A DNA stretch of 64,000 nucleotides. Origin: Thermobacillus sp. ZCTH02-B1 (GTDB taxonomy: Bacteria > Bacillota > Bacilli > Paenibacillales > Paenibacillaceae). A program made the position numbers and the translations under genes. Below the pieces are notes generated by a model. The model was not told the DNA's origin. It saw only the letters and a list, made by a program, of their open reading frames with translations, and did no database searches. The stretch spans positions 1-64,000 of the forward strand of contig NZ_LZRU01000023.1 in NCBI RefSeq assembly GCF_002159085.1, written 5' to 3'. Of the stretch, positions 39,649-48,300 are shown in pieces; the first letter of the stretch is position 1, and each line of letters opens with the position of its first letter.

Positions 39649-41775
39649 TTGCCGCGAGTCAATCGGAAATTGTACCGGGCGGCGCGCCGGCTGCTCCTGC
39701 TGTTCACGGCGCTGGGCGTGCTCGCCGCGCTGCCGCTCGGTGTCGTGCGCCATCAGATGGAGCAGAAGTCGAAGACGGTCGAGTTCGTGTTCGATTACCG
39801 CGATCTGCTGCTGATCGCGTCCTATCACGCGCATCCGCGGGAATTCGTCGCGGAGAAGCTCCAGGCGCTGAAGGAAGCCGGCGTGACGACGATGGCCGTG
39901 TTCGAGGGGTCGCTGGATGATTTCCAGCGCGCGGGACGGATCACCGTCTACAACTCCAAGGAAGCGGCCATGCTGCGGGGAGAGCCGGCGTCGGCGGACG
40001 AGAACTACACGTATGTGCTGTTCGCGGACGAGGCGACGGCCGAGGCGCTCGAGCCGGTGTTCCGGCGGGCGTTCGAACGGAGCGGCAACACGGTCCGGGC
40101 ATGGTCGCACGGCGGCCGCCCCGGCATCGTGATCGACACGTCGGTCGAGGATGCGCAGCTTCGGCCGATGGAGCCGGACCCGCTCGCGATGGAGGAGCTC
40201 ACGGCCGCCGGCTTCCGGCTGCTGCCGCGGTTCACCGACCGGATCCGGCCCTATGATCCGGTGTTGATGGACGAGCTGCTCGGCCGGTTCGCCGCGCTCG
40301 GCTCGACGTTCCTGCTGTTCGAGGGCACCGAGGCGACGGGCTTCGGGGATCGGGCGGAGCTGGGCAGCCTCGACCATTTCGCGTCGCTGCTGAACAAGCA
40401 CAACATCGGGCTTGCGACGATCGAGAATCTCCGCGCGCCGCAGGCGGGCTTCGCGACGCTCGCCTGGGAGACGGACTACAACGTCGTGCGGCTGTACTCG
40501 CTGTCCGAGAACGACGCGATGACGATGACCCCGGAGGCGATCGCGGACCGGTTCCTGCTCGCGGCGAAGGACCGGAACATCCGGATGTTCTATCTGAACG
40601 CCGCGCCGGTGCGGAGCGGGACGCGGCCGGAGGTCGCCGATCCGCTGGACAATCTGGTGGAGGCGCTGGCGGGCGGCGACGATACGGAAGGGGCGATCGC
40701 GAAGCTCGAGCGGTTCGGCTTCCGGGCGGGCTTTGCCGAGCCGTTCGATTACCGGCATGAAGGATGGCAGAAGGCGCTGCGCGCCGTCGTCGCGCTGGGC
40801 GCGATCGCGGTCATCGCGCTGCTCATCGACGCGTTCCTGCGCGGGTTCGGGCCGGCCGCGTTTGTGATCGGCGTGATCGGCAGCGCCGGGCTGTACGTGC
40901 TCAGCCCGTCGCTTCTGGAGCAGGCGCTGGCGCTCGGCGCGGCGGTCGCGGTGCCGACGCTGGCCGTCCTGTGGGCGCTCGGGCGCGTCCGCGCGCATAC
41001 GGAGGGCGAACGGCGGCCGGTCGGCGGCTTCGGCGCTGCGGAGCCGGCGCCGGCGGATGACGGGCGGCTGCTCGGCGGCCGGTGGACGTTCGACGGCCAT
41101 CCGGCGGGCCGGCGGCTCGCGGCGGCGCTCGCGCTGTTCGCAGCGACGTCGCTGCTCACGCTGCTCGGCACGGCGTTCGTGTTCGGCCTGCTGACGAATG
41201 TGACGTACAGCCTGGTGCTGCAGCAGTTCCGCGGCGTCAGCTTGCTGCACGCGGCGCCGATCGCGCTCGTCGCGATTTACGTGTTCCTGTACACCGGGAA
41301 GTCCGTGTCCGGGCAGCTTCGCAAGCTCATGCGGCTTGAGGTGACGGTGTTCGGCCTGATCGTGACCGCCGTGCTCGCGGCCGTCGGCTACTACTACATG
41401 ACGCGCACGGGCAACGCCGGGCAGGTGACCTCGCTGGAGCTCATGTTCCGGAACGCCCTCGAATCGGCGTTCGGCGTGCGGCCGCGCACGAAGGAATTTC
41501 TGATCGCGCATCCGCTGCTCGTGTTCGGGCTGTTCCTGTCGCTGCGCTATCGCGCGGCCTGGGTGCTCATGATCGCCGGGGTGCTCGGGCAGCTCTCGAT
41601 GGTCGACACGTTCGCGCACATCCACTCGCCGATCCTGCTGTCACTGATCCGCAGCCTGCTCGGCCTCGGCCTGGGGCTCGTCATCGGGCTTCTCCTGATC
41701 GCGCTGTGGCAGCTCGGGGAAGGAGCGTGGCGGCGATGGGCGCTCTCCGCGAAGGGCGACGGACGTACCGCGTAG
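39649..41775 (+). CDS. DUF5693 family polytopic membrane protein
   Basis: This protein of about 708 residues has an N-terminal membrane helix (about residues 10-30), an extracytoplasmic domain to about residue 365, and about nine helices in the C-terminal half. The soluble part, with alternating strand-helix pattern (for example KLQALKEAGVTTMAVFEG), looks like a TIM-barrel-type fold. It matches the DUF5693 family, which I know from genomes with csaB. The start is uncertain: GTG at 39640 lies inside GAGGAGTG, so TTG at 39649 is more likely. It overlaps csaB by 40 bases, so the two are coupled. A role in secondary wall polymer assembly is inferred only from this neighbourhood. Confidence 0.78.
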   Translation: MPRVNRKLYRAARRLLLLFTALGVLAALPLGVVRHQMEQKSKTVEFVFDYRDLLLIASYHAHPREFVAEKLQALKEAGVTTMAVFEGSLDDFQRAGRITVYNSKEAAMLRGEPASADENYTYVLFADEATAEALEPVFRRAFERSGNTVRAWSHGGRPGIVIDTSVEDAQLRPMEPDPLAMEELTAAGFRLLPRFTDRIRPYDPVLMDELLGRFAALGSTFLLFEGTEATGFGDRAELGSLDHFASLLNKHNIGLATIENLRAPQAGFATLAWETDYNVVRLYSLSENDAMTMTPEAIADRFLLAAKDRNIRMFYLNAAPVRSGTRPEVADPLDNLVEALAGGDDTEGAIAKLERFGFRAGFAEPFDYRHEGWQKALRAVVALGAIAVIALLIDAFLRGFGPAAFVIGVIGSAGLYVLSPSLLEQALALGAAVAVPTLAVLWALGRVRAHTEGERRPVGGFGAAEPAPADDGRLLGGRWTFDGHPAGRRLAAALALFAATSLLTLLGTAFVFGLLTNVTYSLVLQQFRGVSLLHAAPIALVAIYVFLYTGKSVSGQLRKLMRLEVTVFGLIVTAVLAAVGYYYMTRTGNAGQVTSLELMFRNALESAFGVRPRTKEFLIAHPLLVFGLFLSLRYRAAWVLMIAGVLGQLSMVDTFAHIHSPILLSLIRSLLGLGLGLVIGLLLIALWQLGEGAWRRWALSAKGDGRTA

Positions 41776-42890
41776 CGATATCGGGCTATTACGGGTTCCG
41801 CAACAGCGGCGACGAGGCGGTGCTGCGCTCGATCGTGTCGGCGCTCCGGGAGGAAGCCCGGGCGGCGGGCGTGCGCATCGAGCCGGTCGTCCTGTCGGTC
41901 GATCCGGCCTGGACGCGGTCGGCGCACGGCGTCGAGGCCGCGCACCGGATGAGGCCCGCCGAGGTGCTGCGGACGCTGCGCGGCTGCGATGCGCTGATCA
42001 GCGGCGGCGGCAGCCTGCTGCAGGACGCGACGGGTGCGCTGACGATCCCGTATTACACGGGGATCGTCGGGCTGGCGCGCATGCTGCGCAAGCCGGTGTT
42101 CATTTACGCCCAGGGGATCGGGCCGGTCCGGCGCGCGTGGCTGCGCCCGCTCGTGCGCTTCGCGATGAACGCGTCCCGCGTCGTGACGGTGCGGGACGGG
42201 GAGAGCGCCGCGCTGCTCGAACGCTTCGGCGTCGCGCGCGAACGGATCGGGGTGGTGCCGGATCCGGTGATGGGATTGGATTTGCCGGACGGGGAGGAGC
42301 CGACCGCGGGCGGGCCGGACGGCGCGGGGGTTCCGGTCGTCGGCGTGTCGGTGCGCCGCTGGCGGCCCGACGGCGCCGACCTGGAACGCGTCGCGGAGGC
42401 GCTGGCCGCGCTCGCCCGGCGGCGCGCGGTTCGGCTGCGCTTCCTGCCGATGCATCTGCCGGACGACGCGGAGGCGTCGCGCGCCGTGATGGAGCATCTG
42501 GCCGCGCTAGGCTTCGGACAGGCCGCCGAGCTCGCCGAGCCCGGCGACGATCCGCAGCGGATGCTGCTCGAGGTCGGGCGCTGCAGCCTCGTCTTCGGCA
42601 TGCGGCTGCACGCGCTCATCTATGCGGCGAACCGCGGCGTGCCGATGTTCGGGCTGTCCTATGATCCGAAGATCGATCATTTCCTCGCGCGGCTCGGCCT
42701 GAAGCCCGTCGGGACGACGGACGGGCTCGACGCGGAGGCGTTCGCCGCGGCGGCCGACGCGCTGCTCGGGCCCGAAGGCGCGGCGGCCTGGCGCAAGCGG
42801 CACGGGCCGGCGATCGAGGCGCTGCGCCGGGATGCCCGGCGGCCGGCGCGGCTCATCATCGAAGCGTTGACCGGGCCGGACAAGGGGTGA
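41736..42890 (+). CDS. csaB: Polysaccharide pyruvyl transferase CsaB
   Basis: This 384-residue enzyme transfers pyruvate from PEP to ManNAc of the secondary cell wall polymer, creating the ligand bound by SLH domains. Family features are the N-terminal GYYGFRNSGDEAVL, the ISGGGSLLQDATG loop, YAQGIGP, and the C-terminal VFGMRLHALIYAAN with the catalytic-site histidine. The ATG at 41736 is 10 bases after AAGGAG; a GTG at 41727 is too near the site. At least four SLH proteins in this window depend on its product. It precedes the ManNAc transferase gene by four bases. Confidence 0.95.
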   Translation: MGALREGRRTYRVAISGYYGFRNSGDEAVLRSIVSALREEARAAGVRIEPVVLSVDPAWTRSAHGVEAAHRMRPAEVLRTLRGCDALISGGGSLLQDATGALTIPYYTGIVGLARMLRKPVFIYAQGIGPVRRAWLRPLVRFAMNASRVVTVRDGESAALLERFGVARERIGVVPDPVMGLDLPDGEEPTAGGPDGAGVPVVGVSVRRWRPDGADLERVAEALAALARRRAVRLRFLPMHLPDDAEASRAVMEHLAALGFGQAAELAEPGDDPQRMLLEVGRCSLVFGMRLHALIYAANRGVPMFGLSYDPKIDHFLARLGLKPVGTTDGLDAEAFAAAADALLGPEGAAAWRKRHGPAIEALRRDARRPARLIIEALTGPDKG

Positions 42891-42894
42891 CGGG

Positions 42895-43686
42895 ATGGAC
42901 GTGAAGCGCGATTATCCGGCGGTGCCGATCTTCGGCCTGCCGTTCTCGAAGATGGACATGGCGCAGACGGTCGGGTATCTGGCGCGGCGCATCGAAGAGC
43001 GGCGGCCGACGCAGGTGGTCACCGGAAACCCGATCATGGTGATGGCGGCGCTCGAGCGGCCGGACTATTACCGCGTCCTGGAGCAGGCCGAGCTGATCGT
43101 GCCGGACGGCGCGGGCATCGTCTGGGCGTCCCGCGTCGCCGGCGACCCGGTGCCGGAGCGCGTCGCGGGATTCGATTTGCTGCACGAGCTGATGCGCGAG
43201 GGCGAGCGGCGGTGCTGGTCGGTCTATCTGCTGGGCGCGCGGCAGGACGTGGTCGAGGAGACCGCGCGGCGGCTTGGGGAGCGCTATCCGCTCGTCCGGA
43301 TCGCCGGATACCGCAACGGCTATTTCGGCCCGGAGGAGGACGAGGCGGTCGTCCGGGCCGTCAGGGAGGCCGCGCCGGATCTCCTGTTCGTCGCGCGGGA
43401 CGCGCTGACGACGCAGGAACCCTGGATCGCGCGCTACAAGGAGGCGCTGGGCGTGCCCGTCATGATGGGGGTCGGCGGCAGCTTCGACGTGATCGCGGGG
43501 CGGACGAAGCGGGCGCCGGCATCGTTCCAGAGGCTCGGGCTGGAATGGCTGTACCGGCTGCTTCGCCAGCCTTCGCGCGCCGGACGGATGGCCGCGCTGC
43601 CGCGCTTTGCGCTGAAAGTGCTGCGTGCGGGCCGGAATGTGACGGAGCGCCCGGGCGGCGCGGGCGAAAACGGGCCCGAACGCTGA
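42895..43686 (+). CDS. tagA: WecG/TagA/CpsF family glycosyltransferase
   Basis: This 263-residue enzyme probably adds ManNAc from UDP-ManNAc to GlcNAc-PP-undecaprenol on the inner membrane face. The N-terminal VTGNP and VPDGAGIVWASR carry the expected Thr and Asp. The GVGGSFDVIAGRTKRAP and LGLEWLYRLLRQP blocks are typical. One motif is odd: where relatives read G-L-G-x-P-x-Q-E this reads ARDALTTQE, keeping only Gln-Glu. It lies between csaB and the TagO-type gene; the substrate is supplied by WecB at 792. The symbol is by family and context. Confidence 0.87.
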   Translation: MDVKRDYPAVPIFGLPFSKMDMAQTVGYLARRIEERRPTQVVTGNPIMVMAALERPDYYRVLEQAELIVPDGAGIVWASRVAGDPVPERVAGFDLLHELMREGERRCWSVYLLGARQDVVEETARRLGERYPLVRIAGYRNGYFGPEEDEAVVRAVREAAPDLLFVARDALTTQEPWIARYKEALGVPVMMGVGGSFDVIAGRTKRAPASFQRLGLEWLYRLLRQPSRAGRMAALPRFALKVLRAGRNVTERPGGAGENGPER

Positions 43687-43730
43687 AAAATCGGATGAAA
43701 ACGGGGATGGATTTTCATACCGAAGAGGCG

Positions 43731-43736
43731 TATAAT
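43731..43736 (+). promoter_or_regulatory. -10 element before the TagO/WecA gene
   Basis: A perfect TATAAT in the 139-base gap between tagA and the next gene. The -35 is weak (TTTTCA is only 13 bases away), so the promoter is tentative. Confidence 0.4.
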
Positions 43737-43825
43737 GCTGTTCGTTGCGGTTCGGACTTCCCGAAAAGGCGGGAAGCTCTCCAACCGCGCAAGCGACAGC
43801 ATGATACATACGGGAGAGTGTGATC

Positions 43826-44962
43826 ATGCCTGCGGGCTTTGGTCTGATCTTCGGATTCATCGTTGCGGCGGCCCTCGCCTGGCTTTTGACGCCGGCGGTC
43901 GGAAGGCTGGCGTTCCGGATCGGCGCCGTCGACCGGCCGGACGAACGGAAAGTCCATACCCGCGTCATGCCGCGCCTCGGCGGCCTCGCGATCTACGCCT
44001 CGTTCATCGCCGGCCTGTTCGCGTTGCTGCCGTTCCTGCCGGATGCGTGGCTGAGCGCCTATGACGCGCGTTTCATCCGGGCGCTGCTGGCGGGCGGCAC
44101 GATCATCGTGCTGCTGGGCGCGCTCGACGACCGGTTCGGACTGCCCGCGAAGGTGAAGCTGCTCGGCCAGATCGCGGCCGCCTGCGTCGTCGTGTTCGGA
44201 TTCGGCATCCGGATCAGCCTGGTCAACATTCCGTTCGGCGGGACGATGCAGCCGCTCGCGGAATGGCTTGCGATTCCGCTCACCATCCTCTGGATCGTCG
44301 GCTGCACGAACGCGATCAATCTGATCGACGGGCTGGACGGCCTCGCGGCCGGGGTGAGCGGCATCGCGATCGCGACGATTCTCGTGATGGCCGCCGTCAT
44401 GGGCTACGAGGCGGTGCTGCTGCTCGGCGCGCCGTTGCTCGGGAGCATCATCGGGTTTCTGAGGCACAATTTCCATCCGGCGAGGATCTTCATGGGCGAT
44501 TCGGGCTCGCTGTTCCTCGGCTTCAGCCTGGCGACGCTGTCGATGCTCGGGTTCAAACAGGTGACGATCGTCTCGTTCGTGACGCCGCTGCTCATCATCG
44601 GCGTGCCGCTGTCGGACACGTTCTTCGCGATCGTCCGGCGGGTGGTGAACCGGCGGCCGATCTTCGCGCCGGACAAGGGGCATCTGCACCATTGCCTGCG
44701 CGAGCTCGGCTTCAGCCACCGCGGAACGGTGCTGATCATCTGGGGCATCGCCGCGTTCTTCGGAGCGACCGCCATCTTCATGTCGACCGTCGTGCCGTCG
44801 TCGTCGGCGAACTGGGTCACGTTCGTCGTCATCGCGGTGCTCGTCCTCATCCTGCAGATCGGCGCGGAGCTGATCGGGATCGTCGACAAGACGCGCCGGC
44901 CGGTGCTCGACTTCCTGGCCCGGCTCGGAATGAAGGTCGGCGTTCCGACGCGGTCGAAGTGA
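43826..44962 (+). CDS. tagO: Undecaprenyl-phosphate GlcNAc-1-phosphate transferase
   Basis: This protein of 378 residues has about ten membrane helices. It starts lipid-linked polymer synthesis by moving GlcNAc-1-P from UDP-GlcNAc to undecaprenyl phosphate. Motifs of the WecA/MraY superfamily are HTRVMPRLGGLAIY, LGALDDRFGLPAKVKLLGQ, TNAINLIDGLDGLAAG, FMGDSGSLFLGF and the HxHH-like KGHLHHCLRELG. ATG at 43826 follows GGGAGAG. Its own promoter candidate and a terminator downstream suggest separate transcription. It would feed teichoic acid or secondary wall polymer synthesis. Confidence 0.93.
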   Translation: MPAGFGLIFGFIVAAALAWLLTPAVGRLAFRIGAVDRPDERKVHTRVMPRLGGLAIYASFIAGLFALLPFLPDAWLSAYDARFIRALLAGGTIIVLLGALDDRFGLPAKVKLLGQIAAACVVVFGFGIRISLVNIPFGGTMQPLAEWLAIPLTILWIVGCTNAINLIDGLDGLAAGVSGIAIATILVMAAVMGYEAVLLLGAPLLGSIIGFLRHNFHPARIFMGDSGSLFLGFSLATLSMLGFKQVTIVSFVTPLLIIGVPLSDTFFAIVRRVVNRRPIFAPDKGHLHHCLRELGFSHRGTVLIIWGIAAFFGATAIFMSTVVPSSSANWVTFVVIAVLVLILQIGAELIGIVDKTRRPVLDFLARLGMKVGVPTRSK

Positions 44963-44993
44963 GAAGCGGGAAGGCGGTTTTCCGGACTTTCGG

Positions 44994-45019
44994 CCCGGCC
45001 GTTCAGGCCGGGTCTTTTT
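44994..45019 (+). terminator. Intrinsic terminator of tagO
   Basis: A CCCGGCC/GGCCGGG stem with a GTTCA loop is followed by TCTTTTT. Confidence 0.85.
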
Positions 45020-45068
45020 CACTTGGGTTCGGATGAACCGGCGGATGCGGAATGTGTGGTCCGGCGGC

Positions 45069-45096
45069 TAAAGTATCCGGGGGTTCGAGCCGATAA
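45069..45096 (+). promoter_or_regulatory. Sigma-D (flagellar) promoter-like element
   Basis: TAAA at 45069-45072 and GCCGATAA at 45089-45096, 16 bases apart, match the sigma-D/FliA pattern (4 of 4 and 7 of 8). The distance to the downstream GTG start is about 245 bases. Confidence 0.5.
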
Positions 45097-45340
45097 CTAG
45101 GGTACGGAACTTTTGTCGAATATCCGCGTCCTTTTTTATGGGTATGAAAACCATTCCCGAATCGACGAAAGAAATGCTGACAGGGGGAGGGGAGACGGCG
45201 AAGTTCGGGAACCATTGCGATCCGGACGCGGAAAAGGCTCTGTCCGGCCGGATCCGGGAAGCGGATTCGCTCCGGGGCGCATGCGGCCCGGGAGAGTCGA
45301 AATCGGTCCAGAATTGTTGAATCGGGAAGGAGGAACTTTC

Positions 45341-48300
45341 GTGAAGCGATTCACCGCTGTGCTGCTGGCCGTCTGTCTGGCGCTGTTGTCGGTTCCGGCG
45401 ACGATCGCGCCCGTATCGGCGGCAGACGGGGATTACTTCATATTTCCGGGAGAACAATCCACCTATGAGAATGCCCGTGTCGTCCTGACAGACCGTATCG
45501 ATCTGACGGGTACGATCAACGGGGTCATCGGATCGTCCATTTCCTATACGGTTGAAAAAGTGATCCTGGTCAACGGGCAGGAGCAGGTCGTCCAGTCGAA
45601 TCCGAACCAGACGGCCAACATCGTCCTGTCCGGTAACACCATCCGGGTGCTGGGCATCCAGCTGTACCCCGGCGTGAACAAGATCACGTTCAAGGGGCTG
45701 ATCGGTTTCACCGAGGTTTCGACCAGCATTTACATCGAATACCGCAACAGCCCGACGCTCTATGACCTGCAAGCCATTATCGACGGACAGCGGTTTGCGA
45801 TCCTGGAAGACGAAACGACGGTCATTCATTCGGCGCCCTCCAGGAATCGTCCCGACTATGACATTATCATCACCGGCAAAGCGCCGAACGCGGACCGCGT
45901 GACGGTCATCGTGAACGGCCGCAGCTACACCTATACGGTCTCGGCGAACAACGACTGGTCGTTCGCGGCTTCCCCGGTCAACGTCCGGAAAGGGAAGAAC
46001 ACGGTAACCATCCGCGTTCACAACGATACGCAGACCGTCGAGACGACGCGCGAAATCGCGTTCTACAACGGCGAAGTGACGTTCTTTGATCTGAAGCTGA
46101 CGAACGACAATACGGGCGCCGGCGCTTCCGTGCCGCTTGATTCCGTGACGAACTTCTCCGTCGCTTCCGCGGATCCGGTATACGTAACCGGGAAAGTCAT
46201 CCTGCCGGTCAAGGTGACGCAGAAAGACTCCGGCGAAACGACCTATGTCCCGGATGACACCCATTTCGGCTCTCCGAGCGACAAGTACCGGTTCCGGCTC
46301 GACAACAGCTCGGCCTGGACGGATATGACGTTGCAATCGCCCAACCCGGATCCGGCGGATTTCACGCCGTCCACCGCATTCGTCATGGCCGAGTTTACGG
46401 AGTACCTCGGTACGGCGAGCGGCCTCGGGTTCAATACGCCGCATACGCTGATGTTCGAGGGCGTGAACGCGACCAAGACAACCACGGCGAATGTGGACAG
46501 AACCGGTCCGTTCATTTTCTATCTGCGGGACAAGTCCCAGCCGTATATCCAGGAAGTGAACTATCTGCCGGGATATTCGGAACAGATGGACAGCGACACG
46601 AACCGGCTGATCTCCTTGACCGGTTCTCCGCTGAACGGTGCGACGATTCCGGCGCTGCCGCTCGGCGTGGAACTGCTGATCGGCAATTCGGACGGTGATC
46701 CGAGCCCCGCGCTGATCGAGGTCAACGGAGCTGCTCCGGCCAGCGATTCGTGGGAAGAAATCAAGGTTTCGCCTCCGGTGTACGTGACCCGCGTGATCGA
46801 CGGCGTGCCGCAGCAGTTCCAGCGCGTTTTCCTGAAAATCAGCAAGGCTCCGTCCTCCGGCACGCTGAAGCTCAAGTTCCAGGTCGAGGGCGGAGCGACG
46901 GCCGAGGTCACGATTTATCTGCTGTACGGCCCGTATGTGAAATACGACAGGCTGTACGACGGAATGGAAATCCGCTTCGATACGACGAGAACCGACGGCC
47001 TGGAATATATCCTTGAAGACATGCTGGGGTACTTCAGCGGCGAGCTGAAGAACGTCAGCAATCCGGCCGACATTCGCTACGAGAACGCCACGTCCGGTTC
47101 GCAAACGCTGTTGCAGACGGTGTTCTTCTACATCAACAACATCGAAGTCAAGCTGGAGCAGGACAGCACGTCCTCAAGCCCGACGCGGTTCAGGCTGAGC
47201 TCCGAAGGGCAGAGCAATCCGGCTGACAGCGACAACGTGAAACGGGCGTATGATGCCATCTTCAAGAGCGGCGAGAACGTCGTCCGGTTCGTCTTCCAGA
47301 CGCCCAGTCACAGTTATGTCAGCGAGACGCGGTTTGTCGTCATTCCGACGAATCTGCCGGAAATTCCGGCCAGGGGTTCGGACGGGATCTTCCCGTACAG
47401 CCTGAACCGGGAGCCGAGCAAAAACGATCCGAACTTTGAGCTGCGGGGCACGGTCTACACGACGCGCGAAGCCTGGATGAACATTTACGGAACGTTCGAC
47501 TTCGTTGATCTGGGCGACGATCCCGGAGAAGTCGAAGCGATGCTCGCGCAGCTGTCCGGCAGCAACCTTTTGGCCAATTACATTCTGCATATCCGGACCG
47601 GCTATACCGAATACGAGTGGAATCTGGGCAATGAATTCAGGGATTCGGAAGGCAACGTGTACAACGAAGGATCGCTTCCGATCGTCACGGGTCCCACCGG
47701 AACCGCGACCGGCATTCCGCTGCGCGTCGTATACAATCTGAAAACGCAGTACTTCGAATTCTATCTGGAAAGACAGCAGCTGCCGGTGGACGGAAGCCCG
47801 ATCGTCTATACGTTCACGGTGTTCAACACCGGCAAGAACGGGCCGCGCGCTTCGTACCGCCTGGAAGTGGATCCGACGACCGTCCCGTACACGATCCTTT
47901 CGCCGATTCCCGAGAAGCGGACGGTCAATCAGAACTTCGTCGAAGTGATCATTTACTCCGAGGGCGCGGAGTCGGTGGTGATCGACGGACAACCGGCCCG
48001 GAAGATCCGGTACATCAACCATGCGGCGACTTCGGCGGAGGAAGCGGAACTGGATGCCTTCTATGCCCTGGTCACGGGGCTCAGGGCCAACCGGCCGACC
48101 GACATCAAGTTTGTCATTACAAGCGGCGAGGAAAAAATTCAGGACAGCATCACCGTGACCTATACGCCGGAGAACATTCCCGGCGCGAAGGTCATCCAAA
48201 AGATGAGCAACAAACATACGCCGTTCGGCAACGCCCTGACGCTGTCGTTCGAGCGGGGCACCAACCTGATCCGCCGGGATTACAACGTGCCGCAGGAGTA

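Larger units (their letters stand above)
44963..45340. other. Leader region of the first S-layer-type gene
   Basis: About 380 bases without a supported gene. It holds the tagO terminator, a GGTTC/GAACC hairpin near 45020, the sigma-D-like promoter at 45069-45096 and a GGGGGAGGGGAG purine block near 45185. An open frame at 45138-45320 has no ribosome binding site. Confidence 0.5.

Noticed and set aside
38218..41625. Minus-strand open frame of more than 1100 codons opposite pgcA and the DUF5693 gene
   Set aside because: Composition is that of a shadow frame; both plus-strand genes have clear family motifs and ribosome binding sites.
45138..45320. 60-codon frame before the first S-layer-type gene
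   Set aside because: No ribosome binding site before the ATG, and no sign of a domain.
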